DNA of 8,290 nt from Paracoccaceae bacterium. Lineage in GTDB: Bacteria > Pseudomonadota > Alphaproteobacteria > Rhodobacterales > Rhodobacteraceae. This document shows, in pieces, positions 1 to 6,444 of the stretch. The notes beneath the pieces were generated by a model that saw nothing but the letters and a program-made list of their open reading frames with translations, did no database searches and was not told the origin of the DNA. The translations under genes were made by a program, and so were the position numbers. The stretch covers positions 1 through 8,290 of the forward strand of contig JALORM010000161.1 of assembly GCA_025458985.1 (NCBI GenBank). The letters run 5' to 3'. The stretch's first letter is position 1; every line of letters begins with the position of its first letter.

Positions 1-1122
1 GGCGTCGGCGTCGAGGACCGTCGGGCGCGTTCCGGAAAGCGCCGCTGCGACCAGCGCCGCCTCGCGGTCGCCCTTGCCGAGCCCGGGGCCGAGGCAGAGA
101 GCGCTGATCCGGGTGTCCTCGAGGATGCGGGTCAGCGCGTCGGCGTCGTGCACGGGCTTCAGCATGATGGCGTCGAGCCGGGAGGCGTTTTCGGCCATGG
201 CCTCGGGCGGGCAGCCGACGGTGACGAGCCCCGCCCCGATGCGGAGCGCCCCGCGGGCAGCAAGGCGCGCGGCGCCGCCGCGGCCGGGTCCTCCGGAGAG
301 GATCAGGGCGTGGCCGTGGGTGTATTTGTGGGAGGTGTAGAGCTTGCAGGCCGACCTCTTGTTCGCAGATGCCAAGGTCACGGCCGCGTCCATTTCGGCG
401 CTCGAAAGTCCAATCCCCTTGATCCGCAAGGTACCGCAGTATTGCGGCCCCTCCGCGAGGGCGTGCCCACGTTTTCGGGCGTGGAAAGGCACGGTCAGGT
501 CGGCCTGAACGGCCGACCAAGGAAGCCAGTCGTCCCCGGGCAGCCGAAGTACCCTGCCGCTATCGGCGCAGAGCCCGCTTGGAACATCTACCGACACTGT
601 CTTGATCGGCATCAGTTCAGGTGCCACGGCATATAGGTCGTTCAGCTCAAGAACGCGCCTCAAACCCGCGATTGGACGTACGAGACCAGTTCCGAACAGC
701 GCATCGACGAGTAGCCGTGTCCCTGAACTCCGATAAGTGGCCGCGATCACTGCCTCCGCTTCGTCATCAGCAAGCACAGGAAACGAAAGCCGCGCTACCT
801 CCCCCATCTCGCACCACCGCTCATAGTTCACCCGCGCATCCGCCGGCAGCTTCTCCGGGTCGCCGTAGAGGAACACCTCCACCTCCCAGCCCCATTCCTT
901 CAGAAGCCGCGCCACCACGAAGCCGTCGCCGCCGTTGTTCCCCGGGCCGCAGAGCACCACGGCGCGGTGGAGGGCCCTCGCGAGCTCGGGCCATTCCTCG
1001 AAAATCGCCTCGACGACCCCCCTGCCCGCGCGTTCCATCAGCTCCAGCCCCGTGACCTCGCCCGAGGCGACGGCGGCCTCCTCGATGGCGCGCATCTGGG
1101 CAGCCGTGAGCAGTTCGGTCAT
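1..1122 (-). CDS. nnr: Bifunctional NAD(P)H-hydrate epimerase / ADP-dependent NAD(P)H-hydrate dehydratase (partial, C-terminus beyond the left edge)
   Basis: The enzyme repairs damaged NADH and NADPH: the N-terminal half interconverts the R and S hydrates, and the C-terminal half dehydrates the S form using ADP. The frame is open from the ATG at 1122 to base 1, giving 374 residues and no stop, so about a quarter of a typical fused protein is missing. Residues 1-34 read as a YjeF N-terminal start (MTELLTAAQMRAIEEAA, then GLELMERAG). The nucleotide-binding loop CGPGNNGGDGFVVARLL is at 58-74, DALFGTGL at 140-147 and VDVPSGLCADSG at 178-189. The dehydratase domain starts near 235, with HKYTHGHALILSGGPGRGG at 265-283, LGPGLGKGD at 344-352 and TVLDADA at 368-374. 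An AAAAGGG (1139-1133) lies ten bases before the start. Residues about 95-260 use far more A/T-ending codons than the rest. Identification is firm; it is divergent from glnB. Confidence 0.95.
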   Translation of the reverse strand, partial: MTELLTAAQMRAIEEAAVASGEVTGLELMERAGRGVVEAIFEEWPELARALHRAVVLCGPGNNGGDGFVVARLLKEWGWEVEVFLYGDPEKLPADARVNYERWCEMGEVARLSFPVLADDEAEAVIAATYRSSGTRLLVDALFGTGLVRPIAGLRRVLELNDLYAVAPELMPIKTVSVDVPSGLCADSGRVLRLPGDDWLPWSAVQADLTVPFHARKRGHALAEGPQYCGTLRIKGIGLSSAEMDAAVTLASANKRSACKLYTSHKYTHGHALILSGGPGRGGAARLAARGALRIGAGLVTVGCPPEAMAENASRLDAIMLKPVHDADALTRILEDTRISALCLGPGLGKGDREAALVAAALSGTRPTVLDADA

Positions 1123-1254
1123 CGCTTGGGCACCCTTTTCCCAAACCGCCCACCTTGCGGGCGCGTTGCAGCACTGCCCCGAGCCTAGCGAATTGTCCCC
1201 GCCGGGGGAAAGTGGTGAGACGGCCCCCGATGCATGACGGAGGAGGTCGGGCCC
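1123..1254. promoter_or_regulatory. Divergent intergenic region between the hydrate-repair gene and glnB
   Basis: These 132 bases must hold the promoters for both divergent genes. I see short inverted repeats: TTGGG/CCCAA at 1126-1130 and 1140-1144, GCAG-CA-CTGC at 1168-1177, and TCCCC/GGGGA at 1196-1209 in the expected glnB leader. A TTGCAG at 1166-1171 could be a -35 for glnB, but no convincing -10 follows. In Rhodobacter relatives glnB-glnA is controlled by NtrC; I could not pick out an NtrC site with confidence. Confidence 0.5.
1241..1246 (+). promoter_or_regulatory. Ribosome binding site that sets the glnB start
   Basis: A perfect AGGAGG lies eight bases before the GTG at 1255. It falls inside the reading frame that would follow the upstream ATG at 1234, so it argues for the GTG as the true start. 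Confidence 0.85.
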
Positions 1255-1593
1255 GTGAAGAAGATCGAGGCGATCATCAAGCCCTTCAAGCTCGACGAGG
1301 TGAAGGAGGCCCTCCAGGAGGCGGGCGTCCAGGGCCTCTCGGTGATCGAGGTCAAGGGCTTCGGGCGCCAGAAGGGCCATACCGAGCTCTACCGCGGGGC
1401 CGAATACGTGGTGGATTTCCTGCCCAAGGTGAAGATCGAGGTGGTGCTGCCCGACGCCCAGGTGGAAGCCGCCATCGATGCGATCATCGCGGCCGCCAAG
1501 ACCGACAAGATCGGCGACGGGAAGATCTTTGTCTCGACCGTCGAACAGGCAATCCGCATCCGCACCGGCGAATCCGGCGAGGACGCGCTCTGA
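1255..1593 (+). CDS. glnB: Nitrogen regulatory protein P-II
   Basis: P-II is a cytosolic trimer that senses 2-oxoglutarate and ATP/ADP and passes nitrogen status to the NtrB kinase and the glutamine synthetase adenylyltransferase. From the GTG at 1255 the protein has 112 residues, the usual family length, and begins MKKIEAIIKPFKLDEVKEAL. The T-loop carries YRGAEY at 46-51, with Tyr51 the expected uridylylation site. The second signature, TDKIGDGKIFV, is at 83-93. The upstream in-frame ATG at 1234 would add seven residues that P-II proteins lack and would bury the AGGAGG site. glnA follows 72 bases after the stop with a hairpin between them; the pair forms one operon. Position next to glnA rather than an ammonium transporter gene favours GlnB over GlnK. 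Confidence 0.97.
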   Translation: MKKIEAIIKPFKLDEVKEALQEAGVQGLSVIEVKGFGRQKGHTELYRGAEYVVDFLPKVKIEVVLPDAQVEAAIDAIIAAAKTDKIGDGKIFVSTVEQAIRIRTGESGEDAL

Positions 1594-1596
1594 CCC

Positions 1597-1632
1597 GTCG
1601 CGCGCCCGGTGCCAGCGACCGGGACGCGCGAC
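1597..1632 (+). other. Strong hairpin between glnB and glnA, possible mRNA processing or stability element
   Basis: GTCGCGCG plus CCCGGT (1597-1610) pairs with ACCGGG and CGCGCGAC (1618-1632), giving 14 base pairs with one bulged A at 1624 and a 7-base loop. It starts four bases after the glnB stop and ends 33 bases before the glnA start. No T-run follows, so it does not look like a normal terminator. Processing of the glnBA transcript is known in Rhodospirillum rubrum; a similar role here is inference. Confidence 0.7.
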
Positions 1633-1665
1633 CGCAAACGCTCAAGACCACGAAGGGATGAAGGC

Positions 1666-3072
<1,407 letters not shown>

Positions 3073-3092
3073 GGCGGCATCGAGATGCGGGA

Positions 3093-3124
3093 ACGGGGCG
3101 CCTTGCGGCGCCCCGTTTCGTTTC
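3093..3124 (+). terminator. Intrinsic terminator of the glnB-glnA operon
   Basis: ACGGGGCGCC (3093-3102) and GGCGCCCCGT (3107-3116) form a perfect 10-bp stem with a TTGC loop, followed by TTTCGTTTCG. The opposite strand has no T-run, so it acts mainly on the rightward transcript. Confidence 0.88.
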
Positions 3125-3144
3125 GCCCAGCTGTCCGGAGGCCG

Positions 3145-3393
3145 TCACGGCCGCCAGGTGGAGCGCCGGACGTTGCCGTGCCAGTCCTCGGCCGCCGCTT
3201 CCGCCGGCGCCGCGGAAGGGTTGGCCGGCCGGGCATCTCGTCCAGCGGCCAGAGCAGGCAGAAAGGCCAGCACGAGGGCCGCCAGAACGGCGGCGCGCAG
3301 CCCCGGAGCGGTCCGCGCAAGGACGCGCGTCCGGTCATTGACGGGCGTTCGGATCGTCGGGGTGGTGGGGGTGGCTGTGGCTGTGGCGGGCAT
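3145..3393 (-). CDS. Possible small exported protein, unrecognised
   Basis: This frame codes for 82 residues from the ATG at 3393, or 105 from an ATG at 3462. I do not recognise the product. Its best feature is a signal-peptide-like stretch: arginines before LRAAVLAALVLAFLPALAAG (residues about 34-53), ending in a plausible LAA cleavage site. About 30 residues would remain after cleavage, including WHGN and ending RRSTWRP. The first 20 residues are a Thr/Ala/Pro run from a GTGGCT-like repeat and may not be translated. Against it: no clear ribosome binding site before either ATG, no known family, and GC-rich DNA opens many false frames. A TTGACG on the same strand (3506-3501) resembles a -35 but lacks a good -10. 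The gene would converge on glnA, ending 21 bases past its terminator. Confidence 0.4.
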   Translation of the reverse strand: MPATATATPTTPTIRTPVNDRTRVLARTAPGLRAAVLAALVLAFLPALAAGRDARPANPSAAPAEAAAEDWHGNVRRSTWRP

Positions 3394-3534
3394 CGGGTTG
3401 GCTTGCAAGGGCCGATCAGCACTCCGCGCCGGGTCGGCCCTGCCCCGGCCAGCCGAAACCACGCCCGGCGGAGGACGTGACCCGTGGGTCGAGGAAGCGT
3501 CGTCAACCCCGCCGTCGGACCGAAGCGCCGAGGC

Positions 3535-3555
3535 GGCCCCCGAAGGCCGGAGGCC
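3535..3555 (-). terminator. Hairpin after yceI, possible terminator without T-run
   Basis: On the minus strand GGCCTCC pairs with GGGGGCC (7 bp, one G-T wobble) around a 7-base loop, 27 bases after the yceI stop. No T-run follows, so the role is uncertain. Confidence 0.3.
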
Positions 3556-3582
3556 CCGGGCGGCCGCGTGTCGGCACGCTTC

Positions 3583-4158
3583 CTACTCGGCGGGCTTCAT
3601 CGCCTCGATCGAGATCCGCACCTCGACCTCGTCGCCGACGAACGGCGCGAAAAGGCCGAGGCCCCACTCGCTGCGGACAAGCGTCGTCGTGGCGTCGAAG
3701 CCAAGCCAGGGCGTCTGCATCATCGGATGTTCGCCCGCCTGGTTCAGCTTCGCGGCCAGCGTGACAGGTGCGGTCACGCCATTCAGCGTGAGGTCGCCGG
3801 TGATGTTGGCGGTGTTCTCGCCCGTCACCTCGATCGCGGTCGAGGTGAAGGTCACCATCTCGTCCTCGGCCGCGTCGAAGAAGTCGGGCGACATGAAGTG
3901 CGTGAACCGCTCTTCCCATCCCGTCAGCATGGTGCGGACCGGGAAGGAGACCGTCACCGACGACTGCGCCGGGTTCTCGGCGTCGAACTCGATCGTGCCG
4001 TCGAAGCCCGAGAACATGCCCCAGGTCGTCGAGTAGCCGAGGTGGTTGTAGGCGAACAGGATCTGGCTGTGGCTGGCATCGAGAACATAGGTCTCGGGCG
4101 CGGCTGCGGCGGGTGCCGCAAGAGCTGCGAGGGCGGTGGCGATCAGAAGAGATTTCAT
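3583..4158 (-). CDS. YceI-family periplasmic protein
   Basis: YceI proteins are secreted lipocalin-like beta-barrels that bind polyisoprenoid lipids; their exact task is usually unknown. The 191 residues match the family. Residues 1-20 (MKSLLIATALAALAAPAAAA) are a signal peptide with cleavage near Ala20. The mature part opens with YVLDASHSQILFAYNHLG (24-41) and GMFSGFDGTIEFD (47-59), the family's first strands. FFDAAEDEMVTFTST (93-107), TGDLTLNGVTAPVTL (120-134) and EVEVRISIEA (177-186) are the later family signatures. The gene follows an unrecognised gene on the same strand by 118 bases, but has its own likely promoter, so it may be transcribed alone. The AGGGA ribosome binding site (4170-4166) overlaps one arm of a palindrome. 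I leave the symbol empty because several YceI paralogues are common in these bacteria. Confidence 0.93.
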   Translation of the reverse strand: MKSLLIATALAALAAPAAAAPETYVLDASHSQILFAYNHLGYSTTWGMFSGFDGTIEFDAENPAQSSVTVSFPVRTMLTGWEERFTHFMSPDFFDAAEDEMVTFTSTAIEVTGENTANITGDLTLNGVTAPVTLAAKLNQAGEHPMMQTPWLGFDATTTLVRSEWGLGLFAPFVGDEVEVRISIEAMKPAE

Positions 4159-4167
4159 GGGCTTGTC

Positions 4168-4189
4168 CCTGCATCAAGTTGACTGCAGG
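4168..4189 (-). promoter_or_regulatory. Palindrome in the yceI leader overlapping the ribosome binding site
   Basis: CCTGCA (4168-4173) and TGCAGG (4184-4189) flank the inner palindrome TCAAGTTGA (4174-4182), leaving a single unpaired C at 4183. It lies just after the predicted -10 box. In RNA one arm would contain part of the AGGGA ribosome binding site; in DNA it has the shape of a repressor operator. Which of these it is cannot be told from sequence. Confidence 0.55.
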
Positions 4190-4191
4190 AA

Positions 4192-4219
4192 CCCATACCG
4201 ACCGCACCGGCGGCCGCAA
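4192..4219 (-). promoter_or_regulatory. Likely yceI promoter
   Basis: On the minus strand TTGCGG (4219-4214) and TATGGG (4197-4192) are 16 bases apart and fit a housekeeping sigma factor promoter. Transcription would begin near 4185, about 27 bases before the yceI ATG. The -35 box spans the junction of a 12-bp direct repeat. Confidence 0.55.
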
Positions 4220-4230
4220 CCGGCGGCCGC
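4206..4230. repeat. 12-bp direct repeat
   Basis: ACCGGCGGCCGC occurs at 4206-4217 and again at 4219-4230, separated by one base, next to the yceI -35 box. It may be no more than GC-rich slippage. Confidence 0.6.
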
Positions 4231-4276
4231 GCACAGGCTGTCCCCAGCCGGCGCACAGGCGCCGCGGGCCGGCCCG

Positions 4277-4759
4277 TCAGACCGGAGTGCCGGCGGGATC
4301 ATACCAGGGTTCGGCAGGACCCCGCGGCCTCGGCGGCGGCTCGGGAACGGTGATCACGCTGCGTCCCGCGTCACGCCTGATCCGGCCGCGGTATCGGCTG
4401 CGCCCGCTGCCGCGCTCTTCCAGGGTCAGGGTGATGTCGCTGCCCGACACTTCTGCCACCGCGGCAATCACCACGTCATAGCTGCGCCCGGCCGACACCA
4501 CGCGCAGGGCGATGGAGCTTTCGTGGCGGGGATCGACGCCAAGGACGGCCGTGACCGTGACCGAGACCAGGCGGCGGTCTTCGGCAACCATCGTGTAGTC
4601 GGCCAGCGCCGCGGCCAGCAGACTTTCTGCCGCCGCCTCGTCGTCGGCGCCCACATAGAGCCCGCTTGTCATCGACCGGCCGTGTCCGGTGCGCCAGACC
4701 ATGAACCAGTGTTCCGCGGCCGTGGCGATGTTGCTTGCGGCGTCGGTATAGCGTGTCAT
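4277..4759 (-). CDS. Unrecognised 160-residue protein, probably cytoplasmic
   Basis: I do not recognise this protein. The frame is supported by an ATG at 4759 preceded by GGAGGA (4774-4769) nine bases upstream, and by codons ending mostly in G or C. There is no signal peptide or membrane segment. Residues 10-55 (HWFMVWRTGHGRSMTSGLYVG, shown here as 17-37 in part, then EAAAESLLAAALADY) look like a strand-helix unit. Residues 62-113 alternate beta-like stretches (LVSVTVTAVLGVD, SSIALRVVSAGRSYDVVIAAVAE, ITLTLEE). Residues 117-132 are Arg-rich and the tail from 138 is Pro-rich (PEPPPRPRGP), probably disordered. It is divergent from rpsF, 245 bases from the rpsF start, and upstream of yceI on the same strand. 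A GATAGG at 4816-4811 could be a -10 box, but no good -35 fits. No function is proposed. Confidence 0.75.
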   Translation of the reverse strand: MTRYTDAASNIATAAEHWFMVWRTGHGRSMTSGLYVGADDEAAAESLLAAALADYTMVAEDRRLVSVTVTAVLGVDPRHESSIALRVVSAGRSYDVVIAAVAEVSGSDITLTLEERGSGRSRYRGRIRRDAGRSVITVPEPPPRPRGPAEPWYDPAGTPV

Positions 4760-4861
4760 TCCGTCCCGTCCTCCCGTGGCGCTCCGGCCTACAACCTATG
4801 GGCGAGAAATCCTATCACGGCGGTCCCTGTCCGCGCTACACCCTGTGAACGCGGTTTTCCC

Positions 4862-4890
4862 TTGCGCCGAAAGGCGATCCGGTGCATAGG
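4862..4890 (+). promoter_or_regulatory. Likely promoter of the rpsF-rpsR-rplI operon
   Basis: TTGCGC (4862-4867) and CATAGG (4885-4890) are separated by 17 bases, a good housekeeping arrangement for GC-rich alphaproteobacteria. A TTTTCCC tract sits just before the -35. Transcription would begin near 4897, giving a leader of about 108 bases before rpsF. Confidence 0.6.
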
Positions 4891-4937
4891 CCCGCCCATC
4901 CTTTCCGCAACTCACGTGAACCGGCGCAGCCTCTCGT

Positions 4938-4970
4938 GGACGGGCCGCGGAAAGGCCGGATGGCCCGCCC
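4938..4970 (+). promoter_or_regulatory. Leader hairpin of the rpsF operon, candidate S6:S18 autoregulatory site
   Basis: GGACGGGCC (4938-4946) pairs with GGCCCGCCC (4962-4970), with one A-C mismatch. Inside it CGG (4948-4950) pairs with CCG (4956-4958) around an AAAGG loop, leaving a GGAT bulge on the 3' side. It lies 34 bases before the rpsF start. S6:S18 complexes are known to bind their own mRNA leader in several bacterial groups through a CCG-bearing structure; whether this is such an element is inference. Confidence 0.45.
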
Positions 4971-5004
4971 TATGAAATGCGCCCGAGAACGAACTGGAGC
5001 AAGC

Positions 5005-5439
5005 ATGGCTCTTTACGAGCACGTGTTCATTGCGCGTCAGGATCTGTCCAACGCGCAGGCCGAAGGTCTGATCGAACACTTCGGCACCGTCCTGAAGGAC
5101 AACGGCGGCAAGGTGGTCGAGTCCGAATACTGGGGCGTCAAGACCATGGCCTACAAGATCAACAAGAACCGCAAGGGTCACTACGCCTTCCTGAAGTCGG
5201 ACGCCCCCGCCAACGCGGTGCAGGAGATGGAGCGTCTGATGCGGCTGCATGACGACGTCATGCGCGTCCTCACGATCAAGGTCGACAAGCACGAGGACGG
5301 CCCCTCGGTCCAGCTGCAGAAGCGTGACCGCGACGACGAGCGCGGCGATCGGGGTGACCGCGGGGATCGCGGAGATCGCGACCGGGGTGACCGCGGGGAT
5401 CGCGGAGACCGGGGCGACCGCCGCCCGCGTCGCGATTGA
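5005..5439 (+). CDS. rpsF: 30S ribosomal protein S6
   Basis: S6 binds with S18 to the central domain of 16S rRNA on the platform of the small subunit. The protein has 144 residues. Residues 1-100 are a normal S6 fold: MALYEHVFIARQDLS at the start, GGKVVESEYWGVKTMAYKI (34-52), HYAFLKSDAPANAVQEMERL (59-78) and DVMRVLTIKVDK (84-95). From about 107 the protein is a low-complexity tail of Gly-Asp-Arg triplets ending RRPRRD, coded by a tandem DNA repeat; charged tails are common on alphaproteobacterial S6. The start at 5005 is chosen because homologues begin there and a GGAG (4996-4999) precedes it; an upstream in-frame ATG at 4882 would add 41 unrelated residues. rpsR starts 20 bases after the stop, so the genes are co-transcribed. 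Confidence 0.97.
   Translation: MALYEHVFIARQDLSNAQAEGLIEHFGTVLKDNGGKVVESEYWGVKTMAYKINKNRKGHYAFLKSDAPANAVQEMERLMRLHDDVMRVLTIKVDKHEDGPSVQLQKRDRDDERGDRGDRGDRGDRDRGDRGDRGDRGDRRPRRD
5350..5408 (+). repeat. 33-nt tandem repeat in the 3' end of rpsF
   Basis: A 26-base stretch at 5350-5375 recurs identically at 5383-5408, a period of 33 bases or 11 codons. Each begins CGGGGTGACCGC. It keeps the reading frame and codes for Gly-Asp-Arg triplets, so copy number could change without breaking S6. Confidence 0.9.
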
Positions 5440-5459
5440 TGAAGGAAGGAGCATAAACC

Positions 5460-5687
5460 ATGGCTGCAAAACCGTTTTTCCGCCGCCGCAAGGTCTGCCC
5501 CTTCTCGGGCGACAATGCGCCGAAGATCGACTACAAGGACGTGCGCCTGCTGCAGCGCTACGTGTCCGAGCGCGGCAAGATCGTGCCGTCGCGGATCACC
5601 GCCGTCTCGGCGAAGAAGCAGCGCGAGCTGGCGCGCGCGATCAAGCGCGCCCGGTTCCTCGCGCTTCTTCCCTACGCCGTGAAGTAA
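5460..5687 (+). CDS. rpsR: 30S ribosomal protein S18
   Basis: S18 joins S6 on the small-subunit platform. The 75 residues match the family, opening MAAKPFFRRRKVCPFSG, followed by IDYKDVRLLQRYVSERGKI (23-41) and VPSRITAVSAKKQRELARAI (42-61), then RARFLALLPY. A single cysteine, Cys13, remains of the zinc ligands found in some relatives, as is usual in proteobacteria. An AAGGAG (5446-5451) lies eight bases before the ATG. The stop overlaps the ribosome binding site of rplI, so translation of the two is probably linked. Confidence 0.98.
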   Translation: MAAKPFFRRRKVCPFSGDNAPKIDYKDVRLLQRYVSERGKIVPSRITAVSAKKQRELARAIKRARFLALLPYAVK

Positions 5688-5700
5688 GGAGGCACGACCC

Positions 5701-6288
5701 ATGGAAGTCATTCTTCTTGAGCGCGTGGCCAAGCTTGGCCAGATGGGCGAGGTCGTCCGGGTGAAGGACGGGTACGCCCGCAACTTCCTGCTTCCGCAGG
5801 GCAAGGCGCTGCGTGCGAACCAGGCCAACATCAAGCGGTTCGAGACCGAGAAGGCCCAGCTCGAGGCGCGTAACCTCGAAGGCCGCGCCGAGGCCGCACG
5901 GCTGGGCGAAAAGCTCGACGGGCAGAAATTCGTCGTGATTCGCTCGGCCTCCGATGCCGGGGCGCTGTACGGTTCGGTCACCACCCGCGACGCCGCCGAC
6001 GCGGCCACCGCGGCGGGCTTCACGGTCGACAAGCGCCAGGTGGCGCTCGACCGGCCGATCAAGGAACTGGGCCTGCACTCGGTCACCGTGACGCTGCACC
6101 CCGAGGTCGAGGTGAAGATCACCCTGAACGTCGCGCGCTCGCCCGAAGAGGCCGAGCTTCAGGCGCAGGGCAAGTCGATCCAGGAACTGGCCGCCGAGGA
6201 AGAGGCGCAGGCCGAATTCGAGATCGCCGAACTCTTCGACGACATCGGGTCGGCCGCCGCGGACTCTGGCGAGGGCACCGGCGCCTGA
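5701..6288 (+). CDS. rplI: 50S ribosomal protein L9
   Basis: L9 binds 23S rRNA near the L1 stalk and extends from the large subunit; it helps keep the reading frame. Residues 1-50 form the N-terminal RNA-binding domain, MEVILLERVAKLGQMGEVV, with the family signature complete between Gly13 and Asn40 (GYARNFLLPQGKA at 24-36). A charged linker helix covers about 41-75 and the C-terminal domain about 76-147 (KFVVIRSASDAGALYGSVT at 76-94, then ELGLHSVTVTLHPEVEVKITLNV). The total of 195 residues exceeds the roughly 150 of E. coli L9 because of an acidic tail (EELAAEEE-like, 160-190), as is typical of alphaproteobacteria. AAGGAGG at 5686-5692 lies eight bases before the ATG and overlaps the rpsR stop. 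Last gene of the operon. Confidence 0.98.
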   Translation: MEVILLERVAKLGQMGEVVRVKDGYARNFLLPQGKALRANQANIKRFETEKAQLEARNLEGRAEAARLGEKLDGQKFVVIRSASDAGALYGSVTTRDAADAATAAGFTVDKRQVALDRPIKELGLHSVTVTLHPEVEVKITLNVARSPEEAELQAQGKSIQELAAEEEAQAEFEIAELFDDIGSAAADSGEGTGA

Positions 6289-6323
6289 TCGCGCATCCCC
6301 GCTTTGCGGGCCACGACACAGAG

Positions 6324-6353
6324 ACGCCGCGCCGGCCTCCGGCGCGGCGTTTT
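6324..6353 (+). terminator. Intrinsic terminator of the ribosomal protein operon
   Basis: ACGCCGCGCCGG (6324-6335) and CCGGCGCGGCGT (6339-6350) form a perfect 12-bp stem with a CCT loop, followed by TTTTCC. A smaller hairpin, CCCGC/GCGGG, precedes it at 6298-6310. It may also serve the converging leftward genes, although the T-run on that strand is poor. Confidence 0.9.
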
Positions 6354-6370
6354 CCTTGGCGCGAAACGAT

Positions 6371-6444
6371 TGCCGGCCAGGCCCGTTCCCATCAAGGCGC
6401 GGCCAGCCAGGCCGGTCTCCTTCAGGGCGCGGCCAGCCAGGCCG
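6371..6444. repeat. 30-nt tandem repeat over the stop of the dioxygenase-like gene
   Basis: GGCGCGGCCAGCCAGGCCG occurs at 6396-6414 and at 6426-6444, a period of 30 bases. A third, degraded unit at 6371-6394 matches the next one at 18 of 24 positions. The unit nearest the gene codes for its last residues and the repeat includes its TGA stop. Confidence 0.85.

Noticed and set aside
148..636. Plus-strand frame of 162 codons opposite the hydrate-repair gene
   Set aside because: Same triplet register as the real minus-strand gene; no family resemblance and no ribosome binding site.
1155..1172. Possible sigma-54 promoter before glnB (GG at 1159-1160 and GC at 1171-1172, ten bases apart)
   Set aside because: The bases between do not fit the sigma-54 consensus, and NtrC in Rhodobacter relatives works with the housekeeping polymerase at glnB.
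3364..3393. GTGGCT-like short repeat
   Set aside because: Only about three imperfect units in GC-rich DNA; too short to call a repeat element.
5350..5408. CRISPR-like direct repeats
   Set aside because: The copies are in frame inside rpsF, the gap between them is only seven bases and there are no spacers or cas genes.
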